Shown: positions 44,187-54,368 of the stretch, one piece after another | How positions within the stretch are numbered: the first letter of the stretch is position 1 | How the letters are laid out: every line of letters begins with the position of its first letter | Assembly: GCA_029556915.1 (NCBI GenBank) | Contig: JAKQIT010000088.1 | Span: 1 to 64,000 of the forward strand | From: Pseudomonadota bacterium | GTDB taxonomy: Bacteria; Pseudomonadota; Gammaproteobacteria; Burkholderiales; Methylophilaceae | DNA length: 64,000 bases | Direction of reading: 5' to 3' | The notes under the pieces: model-generated | The model's input: the letters and a program-made list of their open reading frames with translations, nothing else | What the model was told of the DNA's origin: nothing | Database searches by the model: none | Program-made: the position numbers and the translations under genes

Positions 44187-44970
44187 ACCTACATTGTTAA
44201 ATTGGATTGCAAATCTGCTATTTGCATTAAGCGTCGTGGCAATGTTGTACGCGGCGCTGTATGCAGTAGTGCATTTGCCTATATTCCCGTTACGCGAGGT
44301 GAAAATTGATGGACAGCTTAATCATGTAAATCGTGACCAAATAAAGTTGATTGTGGGCAAACATTTAAAGGGTAATTTTTTTACGCTTGATTTAGCTAAG
44401 GCGCGCGATGCATTTGAGAAGTTGCCGTGGGCGCGCAAAGTGAGTCTTCGCCGCCGTTGGCCGGACACACTAGAAGTTATGGTTGAGGAGCACCAGCCGC
44501 TGGCGCGTTGGGGATCTGTAGCTTTGGTGAATACGCATGGGGAGTTATTTCAAGCTGCATCTAATGCAGATTTACCAACGTTTTATGGTCCTGGTGAGGG
44601 TGTTAATGAGGTTGCATTGCAATATGGTGAGTTTAGCAAAATCTTGCAAAAAGCAAATTTGCATATTGCGAGTATTACGCTAACCCCAAGAAGAGCATGG
44701 CAAATAAATACTGAGAGCGGAATGTTGATTGAGCTTGGAAGAGTAGAAATGCTTCCTAGGATAGAGAAATTTGTGAATGTTTATGTGAGTACGATTGCTA
44801 AGTTAAATAGAAAAATCACATATGCAGATTTGCGCTACCCCAATGGGTTTGCTGTGCGCAGACCAGCAAATATGCAACTACCAGCAGATAAAAATCGTGT
44901 GAGTAGTTCTAAACCAGCTGGCGTAGTTAAACATAAACAAGCAATAAAACCAGAAGATGCAGATATTTAA
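44176..44970 (+). CDS. ftsQ: Cell division protein FtsQ
   Basis: 264 residues. One N-terminal membrane helix (about 10-32), a POTRA domain ([18 protein letters not shown] near residue 38, [19 protein letters not shown] near residue 89) and a beta-rich C-terminal domain with [11 protein letters not shown] near residue 218. Part of FtsQLB at the septum. Overlaps ddl by 11 bases; 42 bases before ftsA. Confidence 0.93.
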   Translation: MWDKPTLLNWIANLLFALSVVAMLYAALYAVVHLPIFPLREVKIDGQLNHVNRDQIKLIVGKHLKGNFFTLDLAKARDAFEKLPWARKVSLRRRWPDTLEVMVEEHQPLARWGSVALVNTHGELFQAASNADLPTFYGPGEGVNEVALQYGEFSKILQKANLHIASITLTPRRAWQINTESGMLIELGRVEMLPRIEKFVNVYVSTIAKLNRKITYADLRYPNGFAVRRPANMQLPADKNRVSSSKPAGVVKHKQAIKPEDADI

Positions 44971-45012
44971 TGGATGTGAAAAAGCGTGCGAAAACTACGC
45001 AGGGAGTAAGAA

Positions 45013-46251
45013 ATGAAGAAAGTTAAAGAAGATAAAAATTTAATTGTTGGCCTAGATATTGGCACCTCGAAGATTGTAGCTATCGTAGCTGAGCTTCAAC
45101 CAGAGGGCTCAGTCAAAGTGATTGGGTTGGGACAGCATGTATCGCGTGGTCTTAAAAAAGGTGTGGTGGTCAATATTGAATCGACTATGCAATCTATTCA
45201 GCGCGCTTTAGAAGAAGCTGAGTTGATGGCTAATTGCAAAATTAATACGGTATTTACTGGGATTGCTGGTAGCCATATCAAGAGTTTAAATTCTCACGGT
45301 ATGGTGAAAATTAAAGATGCGGAAGTTTCGCAGATGGATGTTGATAAAGTGGTCGAAACTGCGCGTGCCATAGCACTGCCAGCTGACCAGCAAATATTAC
45401 ACATTTTGACGCAAGAGTTCATTATTGACGGTCAAGAAGATGTGCGTGAACCACTAGGTATGAGTGGCATGAAGCTCGAAGTAAAAGTGCATATTGTCAC
45501 AGGCGCTGTGGCTGCTGCGCAAAATATTGTGAAGTGTATTAAACGCTGCGGTATAGAAGTGAGTGATTTGATTTTGCAACCATTAGCTTCTAGTTTGGCG
45601 GTGCTTACAGAAGATGAAAAAGAGTTAGGTGTTTGCTTAGTAGATATTGGTGGCGGTACAACCGACATTGCAGTGTTTAAGCAAGGCGCTATTCGCCATA
45701 CGGCGGTGGTGCCAATTGCAGGTGACCAAATGACCAATGACATCGCAGTAGCTTTCCGCACACCTACACAAGCGGCTGAAGATATTAAGGTTAAACATGG
45801 CTGTGCGCTTCGCCAGCTTGCGGATGCACGTGAAATTATTGAAGTTCCTGGCGTGGATGGCCGCGAAGCTAAACAACTTTCAGTTCAAACGCTCGCAGAA
45901 GTACTAGAGCCTCGGATTGTTGAATTGTATGAATTGGTGCTTAGTGAGTTACGTCGTAGTGGCATGGAAGACATGATTGCGTCTGGCATTGTCATTACAG
46001 GTGGCTCGGCCATGATGAAAGGCATGGTGGAACTGGGCGAAGAGGTTTTTCACATGCCAGTTCGCATGGGCTTGCCTAGATATGTAGGCGGTTTGTCTGA
46101 GGTGGTTGGAAACCCGCGTTTTGCAACGGCTGTGGGCCTAGTGCTGATGGGCAAACAACAGATTGAGAAAATGCTTAATGATCAATCTGACATTGGCTCT
46201 TTTGGACGTATTTTGGAAAAAATGAAGCGCTGGGTTCAAGGCAACTTTTAG
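45013..46251 (+). CDS. ftsA: Cell division protein FtsA
   Basis: 412 residues, actin fold. IVGLDIGTSKIVAIVAEL at the N-terminus, VDIGGGTTDIAVFKQGA near residue 214, VITGGSAMMKGMVELGEE near residue 327, and a C-terminal amphipathic membrane-targeting helix (LEKMKRWVQGNF). It tethers FtsZ to the membrane. GGGAG upstream supports the start. Confidence 0.96.
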   Translation: MKKVKEDKNLIVGLDIGTSKIVAIVAELQPEGSVKVIGLGQHVSRGLKKGVVVNIESTMQSIQRALEEAELMANCKINTVFTGIAGSHIKSLNSHGMVKIKDAEVSQMDVDKVVETARAIALPADQQILHILTQEFIIDGQEDVREPLGMSGMKLEVKVHIVTGAVAAAQNIVKCIKRCGIEVSDLILQPLASSLAVLTEDEKELGVCLVDIGGGTTDIAVFKQGAIRHTAVVPIAGDQMTNDIAVAFRTPTQAAEDIKVKHGCALRQLADAREIIEVPGVDGREAKQLSVQTLAEVLEPRIVELYELVLSELRRSGMEDMIASGIVITGGSAMMKGMVELGEEVFHMPVRMGLPRYVGGLSEVVGNPRFATAVGLVLMGKQQIEKMLNDQSDIGSFGRILEKMKRWVQGNF

Positions 46252-46371
46252 CAAGAGATGATTTTTTGTAGTAGTTAGCTGTTGGGGAGTAGTTGTTTTT
46301 TTAAGTCGTCATGCGTTGCGGCATCAACAAGTGACATTTGTTAAGTTAATTAAAAAAAGAGGAGAGGTACC

Positions 46372-47544
46372 ATGTTTGAGATTATGGAAAAAAACGCGCA
46401 AGAAGCTGTCATTAAGGTGATTGGCGTGGGCGGTTGTGGTGGAAACGCAGTGGCGCACATGATTGAAAAAAATGTGAGCGGCGTAGAGTTTATTTGCGCG
46501 AACACTGATATGCAAGCACTTAAAAAGAGCCAAGCGAAAACCATTTTACAAATGGGTGTGGAGATGACCAAAGGTTTAGGTGCAGGAGCTCGCCCAGAAG
46601 TTGGCCGTGAGGCTGCGATTGAAGATCGAAATGCAATAGCTGAGTTGATTGATGGCGCTGATATGTTGTTTATTACCGCAGGTATGGGAGGTGGTACAGG
46701 TACTGGCGCAGCTCCAGTGATTGCTCAAGTAGCAAAAGAAATGGGTATTTTAACGGTTGCAGTGGTAACTAAACCGTTCTCATTTGAAGGTAAACGTACT
46801 AAAGTAGCTGTAGATGGATTGGAAGAGCTTTCAAAATACGTGGACTCATTGATTGTGATTCCAAACGAGAAGTTGATGGAAGTTTTGGGCGAAGATGTGC
46901 CTTTCTTAGAGGCATTCCGTGCGGCAAATGATGTATTACACAATGCAGTTTCTGGCATTGCTGAAATCATTAATTGCCCTGGTTTGGTGAACGTGGACTT
47001 TGCTGATGTGCGCACTGTCATGAGCGAAATGGGTATGGCGATGATGGGCTCAGCGATTGCAACAGGCCCAGACCGCGCGCGTATTGCTGCTGAGCAAGCC
47101 GTTGCAAGTCCATTGCTTGAAGATGTCAACTTGGCAAACGCACGTGGCGTGCTGGTCAATATCACTTCTTCAGCTTCTTTCAAAATGAAAGAGTACTACG
47201 ACGTGATGAATACCATCAAAGAGTTTACTGCGGAAGATGCTACCGTGATTGTGGGTAATGTGTTTGACGAAACGATGGGTGATGGTTTACGTGTGACTAT
47301 GGTGGCAACAGGTTTGTCTGGTGCTGCTCGCCGTCAACAAAAACCTGAATTACGCGTGATGACGCAAGAAGTGGTGCGCAATGGTACAACAGGCCAACCG
47401 ATGTATGCTGGCTATGAAAATGCTGCATTTGAGGATGCACCTCAGGTGATGGGTTCAAACCGTCGTGCGCAAGTGGATGCGATGAAAAGTGCGGGTGTTG
47501 AAGAGTATGACATTCCAGCCTTTTTGCGTAAACAAGCAGACTAA
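46372..47544 (+). CDS. ftsZ: Cell division protein FtsZ
   Basis: 390 residues, tubulin-like GTPase. VIGVGGCGGNAVAHMIE near residue 17, the GTP-binding GMGGGTGTGAAPVIAQVA near residue 104, and the conserved C-terminal peptide EEYDIPAFLRKQAD that binds FtsA. The 120-bp gap upstream has GAGGAGAGG just before the start. Confidence 0.97.
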   Translation: MFEIMEKNAQEAVIKVIGVGGCGGNAVAHMIEKNVSGVEFICANTDMQALKKSQAKTILQMGVEMTKGLGAGARPEVGREAAIEDRNAIAELIDGADMLFITAGMGGGTGTGAAPVIAQVAKEMGILTVAVVTKPFSFEGKRTKVAVDGLEELSKYVDSLIVIPNEKLMEVLGEDVPFLEAFRAANDVLHNAVSGIAEIINCPGLVNVDFADVRTVMSEMGMAMMGSAIATGPDRARIAAEQAVASPLLEDVNLANARGVLVNITSSASFKMKEYYDVMNTIKEFTAEDATVIVGNVFDETMGDGLRVTMVATGLSGAARRQQKPELRVMTQEVVRNGTTGQPMYAGYENAAFEDAPQVMGSNRRAQVDAMKSAGVEEYDIPAFLRKQAD

Positions 47545-47704
47545 TTGCACTAAAAACTAAAAAAGTGTTCAAATTGCAATTAGATGCGTAGTTCAGCATT
47601 TTAATGCTACAGTTGCTTAGTTGACTGTATGATATTATTTGCTTGATTTATAACGCTATATTGTTATTTTATTTGCACACCACTGAGGTTTTAAAAACTA
47701 AAAA

Positions 47705-48631
47705 ATGTTAAAGCAGCGCACATTGAAAAAAGCGATTAGTGCCACAGGGGTTGGCTTGCACAACGGCGAAAAGGTTACTCTTACCCTGCGCCCGGCAGCA
47801 GCCGACACTGGCATTATCTTCAGAAGGGTTGATCTGCCTCAACCTAATGAACTCAAGGCAACGGCACAAGCGGTGCATGATACCCGCTTGTGCTCTGCGC
47901 TTGAGGCTGATGGTGTGCGTGTTGCTACGGTAGAACATGTGATGTCGGCATTGGCAGGCCTAGGCATTGATAATGTGGTTGTAGAAGTCGATGCATCAGA
48001 AATTCCTATCATGGATGGAAGTGCTGGACCTTTCGTCTATTTATTGCGCGAAGCTGGCGTAGCCGAGCTAGATGCGCCAAAAAAATTTATACGCATTAAA
48101 AAAACTGTTGAAATTAAAGACAAGGATAAATGGGTACGTTTTGAACCCTATCACGGCTTTAAAATTGACTTTACGATTGCTTTTAATCATCCCGTGTTTG
48201 AACAGTCTGGATGCCAAGTCACCATTGATTTTGCAACCGATTCGTATATTCAAGAAATAAGCCGTGCGCGCACATTTGGCTTTATGCACGAGGTGGAATA
48301 CCTGCGTAACAATGGATTAGCTCGTGGCGGCAGTTTAGAAAATGCGATTGTGCTAGATGAGTACCGCGTACTCAATGCAGATGGCTTGCGCTACGATGAC
48401 GAATTTGCCAAACATAAAGTGCTAGACGCCATTGGCGATTTATATATGCTTGGGCATCCCATTTTGGGGGCGTTTTACGCATATAAATCAGGTCACGCGC
48501 TCAATAATCAACTCATCCGTGCATTGATGCAGGATGCTTCGGCTTGGGAATATGCTACTTTTGACAAAGTAGAAGACGCCCCAAATGAATTCTCCACGGC
48601 TGAGAACAGCGCAGCTTTTGCCTTTGTCTAA
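47705..48631 (+). CDS. lpxC: UDP-3-O-acyl-GlcNAc deacetylase LpxC
   Basis: 308 residues. [17 protein letters not shown] at the N-terminus, zinc-binding His in [18 protein letters not shown] near residue 76, and the second site [18 protein letters not shown] near residue 238. It performs the committed step of lipid A synthesis. It is the last gene of the dcw block; repeat copy 6 lies downstream. Confidence 0.96.
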   Translation: MLKQRTLKKAISATGVGLHNGEKVTLTLRPAAADTGIIFRRVDLPQPNELKATAQAVHDTRLCSALEADGVRVATVEHVMSALAGLGIDNVVVEVDASEIPIMDGSAGPFVYLLREAGVAELDAPKKFIRIKKTVEIKDKDKWVRFEPYHGFKIDFTIAFNHPVFEQSGCQVTIDFATDSYIQEISRARTFGFMHEVEYLRNNGLARGGSLENAIVLDEYRVLNADGLRYDDEFAKHKVLDAIGDLYMLGHPILGAFYAYKSGHALNNQLIRALMQDASAWEYATFDKVEDAPNEFSTAENSAAFAFV

Positions 48632-48744
48632 GTGTTTTTTAACGACAAAAATACACATTATAAGCACTAAAATTGACAACATTTTCTTGTGTATCTAAGC
48701 ATATCCACTTAGAATAAATTTGTTAAATTTAACAGCGTTTTTTA

Positions 48745-48826
48745 GAACATATCTTTTTGATGCTCTGGAAGCCGCTTAGAATAAGGCTTCCAGAGCATTA
48801 TTATTTTCTCGGACGTATTTTAAAGA
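48745..48826 (+). repeat. Dispersed hairpin repeat, copy 6 (best stem)
   Basis: A perfect 13-bp stem (48761-48773 with 48785-48797), 11-nt loop GCTTAGAATAA, then TTATTTTCTCGGACGTATTTT. It lies between lpxC and slt and ends 5 bases before the slt start, so it forms most of the slt upstream region. Confidence 0.85.
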
Positions 48827-48831
48827 TAAAA

Positions 48832-50796
48832 ATGCAATTTTTCACCCTGTTACTAGCAGCAATTTTGCTGGCGTTTTCTAGCCTAACATTAGCATTGTCA
48901 GACGAAGCGTTGTTTCAACATGCGCGTTCAGCTTTTGCGACTAAAAATGCACCGATATTAGCTGAGGATGTTAATCAACTTCAAATTCAGCAATATATTC
49001 TTACCCCTTATGCAGAGTATTGGCATATAGCTTTAGCACTTGAGCAACAGCAAGTGCGCGATGAAGAAGTGCAAAATTTTTTGGCACAATTTTCAGATAT
49101 GCCATTTACCGACAAAGTGCGAGGTGAGTGGCTAAAAAAACTAGCCAAAGATCAAAATTGGGGGCCATTTTTTAGCGAGTTAGTACTATTTAAGCGGGAT
49201 GACATTGCAGTGCAATGCTACGCCATGCAAGGGCATCAATTGCTCAACGATGCTGATATTACGGCACAAGCGACGGCTATGTGGCTTACCACGCTCGATT
49301 TAACCAGTAATTGCACGGCAGTTTTCGATAATATGCAAGCTGCAGGTAAGCTGAGTAATGATGATATTTGGGCGAGATTTAGACTAGCCTTGCAAGCAGG
49401 TAAATTAAGTGTTGCCAAAAATACTATTGCGCGATTACCGGGATTTGACAATGCAAATTTCAAATTGTTAGACCGTGCATACCAAGCGCCACAAGCGTTT
49501 TTAGATAAAAAATTGGCATCATTTAAAACGCGTTTTGGTGCAGAGGCAAATTTATACGCGGTAGATAGGTTGGCGCGTAATCAACTCAGCGATGCAATTC
49601 GTACTTATGAGAAAGTGCAAAATCAGTTTGAGGCGGATAATCGCGCTTTTGGCTGGGGTCGCTTGGCCTTTCATGCTGCGCGCAATCATCACCCGCAAGC
49701 CGTTAGTTATTATTATTTAGCGGAAGGCGCACAATTGGATGATGAGCAGCGCGAGTGGCAAGTGCGCGCCGCACTGCGCGACCAAGACTGGCAAACCGTA
49801 CTAAGTGCCACGAGTGCAATGTCTGCTAGACAGATGGAAAAAGGGGCGTGGCGTTATTGGAAAGCGCGCGCAATGCAGGTGGTGGATGCTAGTAATCCAG
49901 AAATTGGGCAGTTGCTTAGCAAACTTTCGACTGAGCGACATTTTTATGGTTGGTTAGCGCAAGATTTAGTGGGGGCCGTTGCAACTAATCCTGTTTTTGA
50001 TTTTGTGCCTAATAATGATGAAGTAAATGCGGTGGCAAGTTTGCCTAGTATTCAACGTGCACTTGAATTGCAAAAATTAGATTTACGTATTGAAGCTAAA
50101 ACAGAGTGGGCATGGGCTACACGCAATTTTTCAGATGAGCAATTGCTTGCAGCAGCTGAGCATGCGCAACGTAAAAAATGGTATGAAATGGCCATCAATA
50201 CCGCAGATAACACCAAAGTGACGCATAATTTTAACTTGCGTTATCCCACACCTTATCGTGAAATGTTTCGTACTTCAGCTAAAAGTGTGGGTTTAGATGA
50301 AGCTTGGGTGTATGGTATCACGCGCCAAGAAAGCCGCTTTATGCACTACGCAAAGTCAAATGTAGGCGCAGCCGGCCTGATGCAATTGATGCCTGCCACC
50401 GCCAAGTGGACAGCGAATCGCATGGGAATGAATGGCTATCATAATGGACTGATACACGATTTGGAAACGAATATTGAATTGGGCACTAACTATATGCGTT
50501 ATATATTTGACCAACTGGGTGGTAAAGCGGTGTTAGCCACTGCAGGCTATAATGCAGGCCCTAGCCGCGCTAAAAAATGGATGGCAGCAAAACCCTTAGA
50601 GGCGGCGATTTATATTGAGAGCATTCCTTTTGCAGAAACCAGGGGTTATGTGCAAAAAGTCATGGCCAATGCGCAAATGTATGCGCCACGACTTAACAAC
50701 GGCAAGCAAATGCTGAAAATACAAACGCTCACTGAGCGAATTGGCACTATTCCAGGCACTGGGTTAACTGCGGTTGTGGATAATGGCAGTGAATAA
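48832..50796 (+). CDS. slt: Soluble lytic murein transglycosylase Slt
   Basis: 654 residues from ATG 48832, where a Sec signal begins (MQFFTLLLAAILLAFSSLTL). The longer frame upstream is translated repeat copy 6 and is rejected. An alpha-superhelical U domain occupies about 30-480; the C-terminal catalytic domain has GITRQESRFMHYAKSNVGAA near residue 500 (catalytic Glu in QES), LMQLMPATAK and TAGYNAGPSRAKKW. It cleaves peptidoglycan with 1,6-anhydro ends in the periplasm. Confidence 0.92.
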   Translation: MQFFTLLLAAILLAFSSLTLALSDEALFQHARSAFATKNAPILAEDVNQLQIQQYILTPYAEYWHIALALEQQQVRDEEVQNFLAQFSDMPFTDKVRGEWLKKLAKDQNWGPFFSELVLFKRDDIAVQCYAMQGHQLLNDADITAQATAMWLTTLDLTSNCTAVFDNMQAAGKLSNDDIWARFRLALQAGKLSVAKNTIARLPGFDNANFKLLDRAYQAPQAFLDKKLASFKTRFGAEANLYAVDRLARNQLSDAIRTYEKVQNQFEADNRAFGWGRLAFHAARNHHPQAVSYYYLAEGAQLDDEQREWQVRAALRDQDWQTVLSATSAMSARQMEKGAWRYWKARAMQVVDASNPEIGQLLSKLSTERHFYGWLAQDLVGAVATNPVFDFVPNNDEVNAVASLPSIQRALELQKLDLRIEAKTEWAWATRNFSDEQLLAAAEHAQRKKWYEMAINTADNTKVTHNFNLRYPTPYREMFRTSAKSVGLDEAWVYGITRQESRFMHYAKSNVGAAGLMQLMPATAKWTANRMGMNGYHNGLIHDLETNIELGTNYMRYIFDQLGGKAVLATAGYNAGPSRAKKWMAAKPLEAAIYIESIPFAETRGYVQKVMANAQMYAPRLNNGKQMLKIQTLTERIGTIPGTGLTAVVDNGSE

Positions 50797-50858
50797 TTTT
50801 ATAGCGTAGCAGTGTTGCGCTTTATTTCAGCTAAAAATTGTAGAAAGTAGTATTTATC

Positions 50859-51809
50859 ATGCAAGCTAAAGAAATATGTGTATTAGGTGGTTCAGGTTTT
50901 GTCGGCAGTGCGATTGTGAATAAATTAGCAGCAGCGGGCTATATTGTGCGAGTACTCACTCGCCGTCGTGAATCTGCAAAACACTTAATTTTATTGCCTA
51001 ATACTAAAGTGCTGGAATGTAATGTGCTTGATTATAAAGCGCTTAATAATGCATTGCGGGGTGCTGATATTGTTATTAATCTATTGGGCATTTTGCACCA
51101 AACTAAAGGTCAAAGCTTCAGCACTATTCATCAACAGTTGCCGAGCCAGTTGACTAAAATATGTGCTGATTTACATATTCCTCGCTTGGTTCAAATGAGC
51201 AGTTTGGGCGCAAGTAGAAATGCCCCTAGCCAGTATTTGCGTAGTAAAGGTGCGGGCGAAGAAGCGCTGAACGCTGCGCGCGATGTGCTCAACATTACCA
51301 TATTTAAGCCATCCATTATTTTTGGTCGCGGCGATAAATTTATCAATTTATTTGCTAGCTTAATCAAGACGCTGCCTTTTATCTTGTTGGCAAAACCCAA
51401 TGCTAAATTTCAACCTATTTGGGTAGAAGATGTAGCCACTTGCGTAGTGAATAGTTTGGAGAAAAGCGCTACTTTTGGCAAAACTTATGAATTGGCTGGG
51501 CCTAAAGTGTACACATTTAAGGCGCTAGTACAGACTATTATGCAAACATTGAAAACAAAACGCCCGATTATTGGGCTGGGTGACGGCTTATCGTACGCGC
51601 AAGCTTTTTTTATGGAGCTATTACCGGTTAAATTAATGTCTCGCGATAATATTCGCTCTATGGAACTAGATAATATGAGTGCCAGTGCTTTTCCCGCAGA
51701 ATTCGGTATTCTGCCAACTGCACTTGAGTCGGTCATCCCGCAATATTTAATCAACGACACGCAGCGTGGTGATTATGACCGTTATCGTCAAAGTGCAGCG
51801 AGATTTTAA
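50859..51809 (+). CDS. NDUFA9-like atypical SDR (NAD(P)-binding) protein
   Basis: 316 residues. Rossmann motif ICVLGGSGFVGSAIVNKLA at the N-terminus, then INLLGILHQ and MSSLGAS with YLRSKGAGEEAL near residue 126. This is the atypical short-chain dehydrogenase family that includes the complex I subunit NDUFA9. The slt-this gene-cca order is seen in many betaproteobacteria. Physiological substrate not known; it ends 9 bases before cca. Confidence 0.82.
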   Translation: MQAKEICVLGGSGFVGSAIVNKLAAAGYIVRVLTRRRESAKHLILLPNTKVLECNVLDYKALNNALRGADIVINLLGILHQTKGQSFSTIHQQLPSQLTKICADLHIPRLVQMSSLGASRNAPSQYLRSKGAGEEALNAARDVLNITIFKPSIIFGRGDKFINLFASLIKTLPFILLAKPNAKFQPIWVEDVATCVVNSLEKSATFGKTYELAGPKVYTFKALVQTIMQTLKTKRPIIGLGDGLSYAQAFFMELLPVKLMSRDNIRSMELDNMSASAFPAEFGILPTALESVIPQYLINDTQRGDYDRYRQSAARF

Positions 51810-51818
51810 ATAATTAAA

Positions 51819-53048
51819 ATGAGCATAGACCCCAAGCAAACTTACTTAGTCGGTGGTGCAGTCCGCGATGAATTGTTGGGTATTGCCGTACAAGATAAAG
51901 ATTACGTTGTGGTCGGCAGCACGCCAGAAGCCATGATGGCGGCTGGTTTTAAGCCAGTTGGTAAAGACTTCCCAGTTTTTTTACACCCAAACAATCACGA
52001 TGAATATGCGCTAGCACGCGCTGAGCGAAAAACCGCACGCGGCTATAAAGGTTTTATTGTGGATGCGGCAATCGATGTGACGCTTGAAGAGGATCTCGCC
52101 CGCCGTGATTTAACCATCAATGCAATAGCCAAAAATCTGGATGGCAGATTGATAGACCCTTATGGTGGTTTGGTTGATATTCAATCTAAAACATTGCGCC
52201 ATGTAAGCGCAGCTTTTGCAGAAGATCCAGTGCGTATTTTGCGTACAGCACGTTTTGCAGCGCGCTATGCTGACTTTACAGTTGCCCCTGAAACCATGCA
52301 GCTGATGCAAAAAATGGTACAAGATGGTGAGGTAGATGCTTTAGTGGCTGAGCGAGTATGGCAAGAGTTAGCCAAAGGCTTAATGGAAAGGGCGCCCAGT
52401 CGCATGTTTGAGGTGCTTCGTGCATGTGGTGCATTGCAAAAAATATTGCCTGAATTAAACAAACTGTGGGGTGTGCCGCAACCCGCTCAGTATCACCCAG
52501 AAATTGATACAGGTGTCCATATCATGATGGTGATAGATTACGCCGCCAATCAGCAGTTTAGCTTGCCAGTGCGCTACGCGGCATTGATGCACGATTTAGG
52601 TAAGGGGACAACGCCTGTAGAGGTGCTCCCCAGACATATTGGGCATGAAGCGCGTAGTGTGCACTTACTTAATGTTATAAATAAGCGTTTGCGAGTGCCC
52701 AATGAATGTAAAGAATTGGCAGTCATGGTGGCAAAATTTCACGGTAAATTACACACTGTTGAAGAAATGCGCCCAAGTACTTTGCTTAATTTTTTAATAG
52801 AATTAGATGCAATTCGCCAGCCAGAGCGCTTAAAAGATTTTTTGAAAGCTTGTGAAGCAGACTCACGTGGAAGAACAGGTTTTGAAAACCGATTATTGCC
52901 AGAAGCTGAAAAGTTAATGATGGCATTAGAAGCAGCTATGCGCATTGACGCAGGAAAGATTGCCAGCGGCATAGAGTTGCCAGAAAAAATCAAGCTAGCA
53001 GTGTATGAGGCCAGATTGATGGCTATCAAGCAAAGGCTAAAAAGTTAA
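51819..53048 (+). CDS. cca: CCA tRNA nucleotidyltransferase with HD domain
   Basis: 409 residues. The nucleotidyltransferase signature VGGAVRDELLGIAVQDKDYV is near residue 8, DLARRDLTINAIAKN near residue 91, and the C-terminal HD phosphohydrolase motif ALMHDLGKGTTPVE near residue 254. It adds or repairs the CCA end of tRNA; the HD domain gives phosphodiesterase/phosphatase activity. Confidence 0.95.
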   Translation: MSIDPKQTYLVGGAVRDELLGIAVQDKDYVVVGSTPEAMMAAGFKPVGKDFPVFLHPNNHDEYALARAERKTARGYKGFIVDAAIDVTLEEDLARRDLTINAIAKNLDGRLIDPYGGLVDIQSKTLRHVSAAFAEDPVRILRTARFAARYADFTVAPETMQLMQKMVQDGEVDALVAERVWQELAKGLMERAPSRMFEVLRACGALQKILPELNKLWGVPQPAQYHPEIDTGVHIMMVIDYAANQQFSLPVRYAALMHDLGKGTTPVEVLPRHIGHEARSVHLLNVINKRLRVPNECKELAVMVAKFHGKLHTVEEMRPSTLLNFLIELDAIRQPERLKDFLKACEADSRGRTGFENRLLPEAEKLMMALEAAMRIDAGKIASGIELPEKIKLAVYEARLMAIKQRLKS

Positions 53049-53131
53049 TTTTAAGTAAAAAATGATTGTAAACATTGTGTTATATTCATTTTGTGATATA
53101 AAGTGGCAAGATGTTTAAGGAGTTAATTAAG

Positions 53132-53455
53132 ATGCTTAACAAATTAAAAGTAATGCTATTTGGAGGTAAGCCAGATGTTGAGCGCCGAAGGGTCGCACGC
53201 GCAGGCAAAGCCCCCAAAGTGGGCGCACACATTGCACGGCAAAATATGGTGATAAAAATCACAGAAGCAATATCCGCAGACTTGTGGGAATGGTTTGTGT
53301 TGATGGGATGGCGCGAAGTGAGCATGCGGACTAATCGGCGCAAGTTGACCATGTTGCCACAATCTACTTATGTGACTATTGCGGGTGCAACAGTATCTGA
53401 TCGCGAAGCGATTTATAAAAAACTGATTAAAACTCACCAAAAACCTGACGCATAG
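53132..53455 (+). CDS. Small basic protein of unknown function
   Basis: 107 residues from ATG 53132, which has a strong AAGGAG 9 bases upstream; an ATG at 53111 in frame is less likely. Very basic, with RRRVARAGKAPKVGAHIARQ near residue 18, then a compact C-terminal half (LWEWFVLMGWREVSMRTNRR, YVTIAGATVSDREAIYKKL). No membrane segment or signal. Not recognised. It lies between cca and the ECF sigma factor, 54 bases before the latter, and could be a nucleic acid-binding protein. Confidence 0.6.
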   Translation: MLNKLKVMLFGGKPDVERRRVARAGKAPKVGAHIARQNMVIKITEAISADLWEWFVLMGWREVSMRTNRRKLTMLPQSTYVTIAGATVSDREAIYKKLIKTHQKPDA

Positions 53456-53509
53456 TCATGCTTCTTTCAAAATGTATTTGAGCATTTTGTATGTTGAAAA
53501 CTTGATGTA

Positions 53510-54064
53510 ATGACTTTGTCAGCCCACAATGACTGGCTAGAGGCGCACGGTGATTATTTGTATCGCTTTGCGTTGGCACGTTTACGTGACCCTCATTGGG
53601 CTGAAGATGCCGTACAAGAAACATTTTTGGCTGCGATTAAAGCGACTAATTTTGCTGAGCAGTCTTCTCAACGGACTTGGTTAACAGGCATTCTCAAACA
53701 CAAAATAATAGATGTGATGCGCAAAAGTCAACGTGAAGTCGTTGCATCCGATTTAATCAGCGATGAAGACGCTAATATGGATGATTTTTTTGACGATAAA
53801 GGGCACTGGCTGGAGCCGATACAAGCTTGGGGAATACCTGAAAACACATTGGAACAAAAGCAGTTTTTAAGCATCTTACAAGCTTGCATGGATAAGTTGC
53901 CACAAAAATTGTCGGCACTTTTTATCATGCGGGATGTGCATGAAGAAAATAATGAAGAAATTTGTAAGGAACTTGAAATTAGCACGACCAATGCTTGGGT
54001 GATGTTATATCGCGCCCGAATGCGTTTAAGAAAATGTTTAGAAATTAATTGGTTAGCGAGTTAA
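53510..54064 (+). CDS. ECF-type RNA polymerase sigma factor
   Basis: 184 residues. Region 2 at about 10-80 (DYLYRFALARLRDPHWAEDA, then QETFLAAIKA and TWLTGILKHKIIDVMRK); region 4 at about 120-180 (LPQKLSALFIMRDVHEENNE, then a helix-turn-helix ending YRARMRLRKCLE). No extra domains. It heads a five-gene run with anti-sigma, Cys-rich peptide, MNIO enzyme and partner, so it probably controls this cluster and itself. The upstream gap has a 7-bp inverted repeat (53468-53474, 53483-53489) but no clear housekeeping promoter. Confidence 0.88.
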   Translation: MTLSAHNDWLEAHGDYLYRFALARLRDPHWAEDAVQETFLAAIKATNFAEQSSQRTWLTGILKHKIIDVMRKSQREVVASDLISDEDANMDDFFDDKGHWLEPIQAWGIPENTLEQKQFLSILQACMDKLPQKLSALFIMRDVHEENNEEICKELEISTTNAWVMLYRARMRLRKCLEINWLAS

Positions 54065-54076
54065 AGACTTCATCAA

Positions 54077-54334
54077 ATGCGAATATTTATTTCATGTAAA
54101 TCTGCTAGCCAATTAGTTTCGCAATCGTTAGATGCGCCACTTACATGGCAAAGTCGCTTGGTTTTACGTTTGCATTTAGTCATATGTAAGTATTGCCGGC
54201 GATTCAGTCAGCAGTTAGCGGTATTGCGAAAAGCAGTTCAAAACATGGTGCAACTTACAGAAGCAGATGAAAGCATTCAACTTAAACCTGAAGCAAGACA
54301 GCGCATCATTAATGTAATAAAGCAAAACCAGTAG
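54077..54334 (+). CDS. Small zinc-finger-type anti-sigma factor
   Basis: 85 residues with no membrane segment. The H-x3-C-x2-C motif HLVICKYCRRF near residue 33-43, preceded by a Cys in ISCKSASQLVSQSLD, is the zf-HC2/ZAS arrangement of ECF anti-sigma factors. It starts 12 bases after the sigma gene. Being soluble and Cys/His-based, it may respond to metal or thiol stress in the cytoplasm. Partner is inferred from position. Confidence 0.78.
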   Translation: MRIFISCKSASQLVSQSLDAPLTWQSRLVLRLHLVICKYCRRFSQQLAVLRKAVQNMVQLTEADESIQLKPEARQRIINVIKQNQ

Positions 54335-54368
54335 TTATTTTTAATATTGATTAAAGGAATTATTCACA

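Noticed and set aside
48757-48831. N-terminal extension of slt
   Set aside because: It translates repeat copy 6, and a proper Sec signal begins at 48832.
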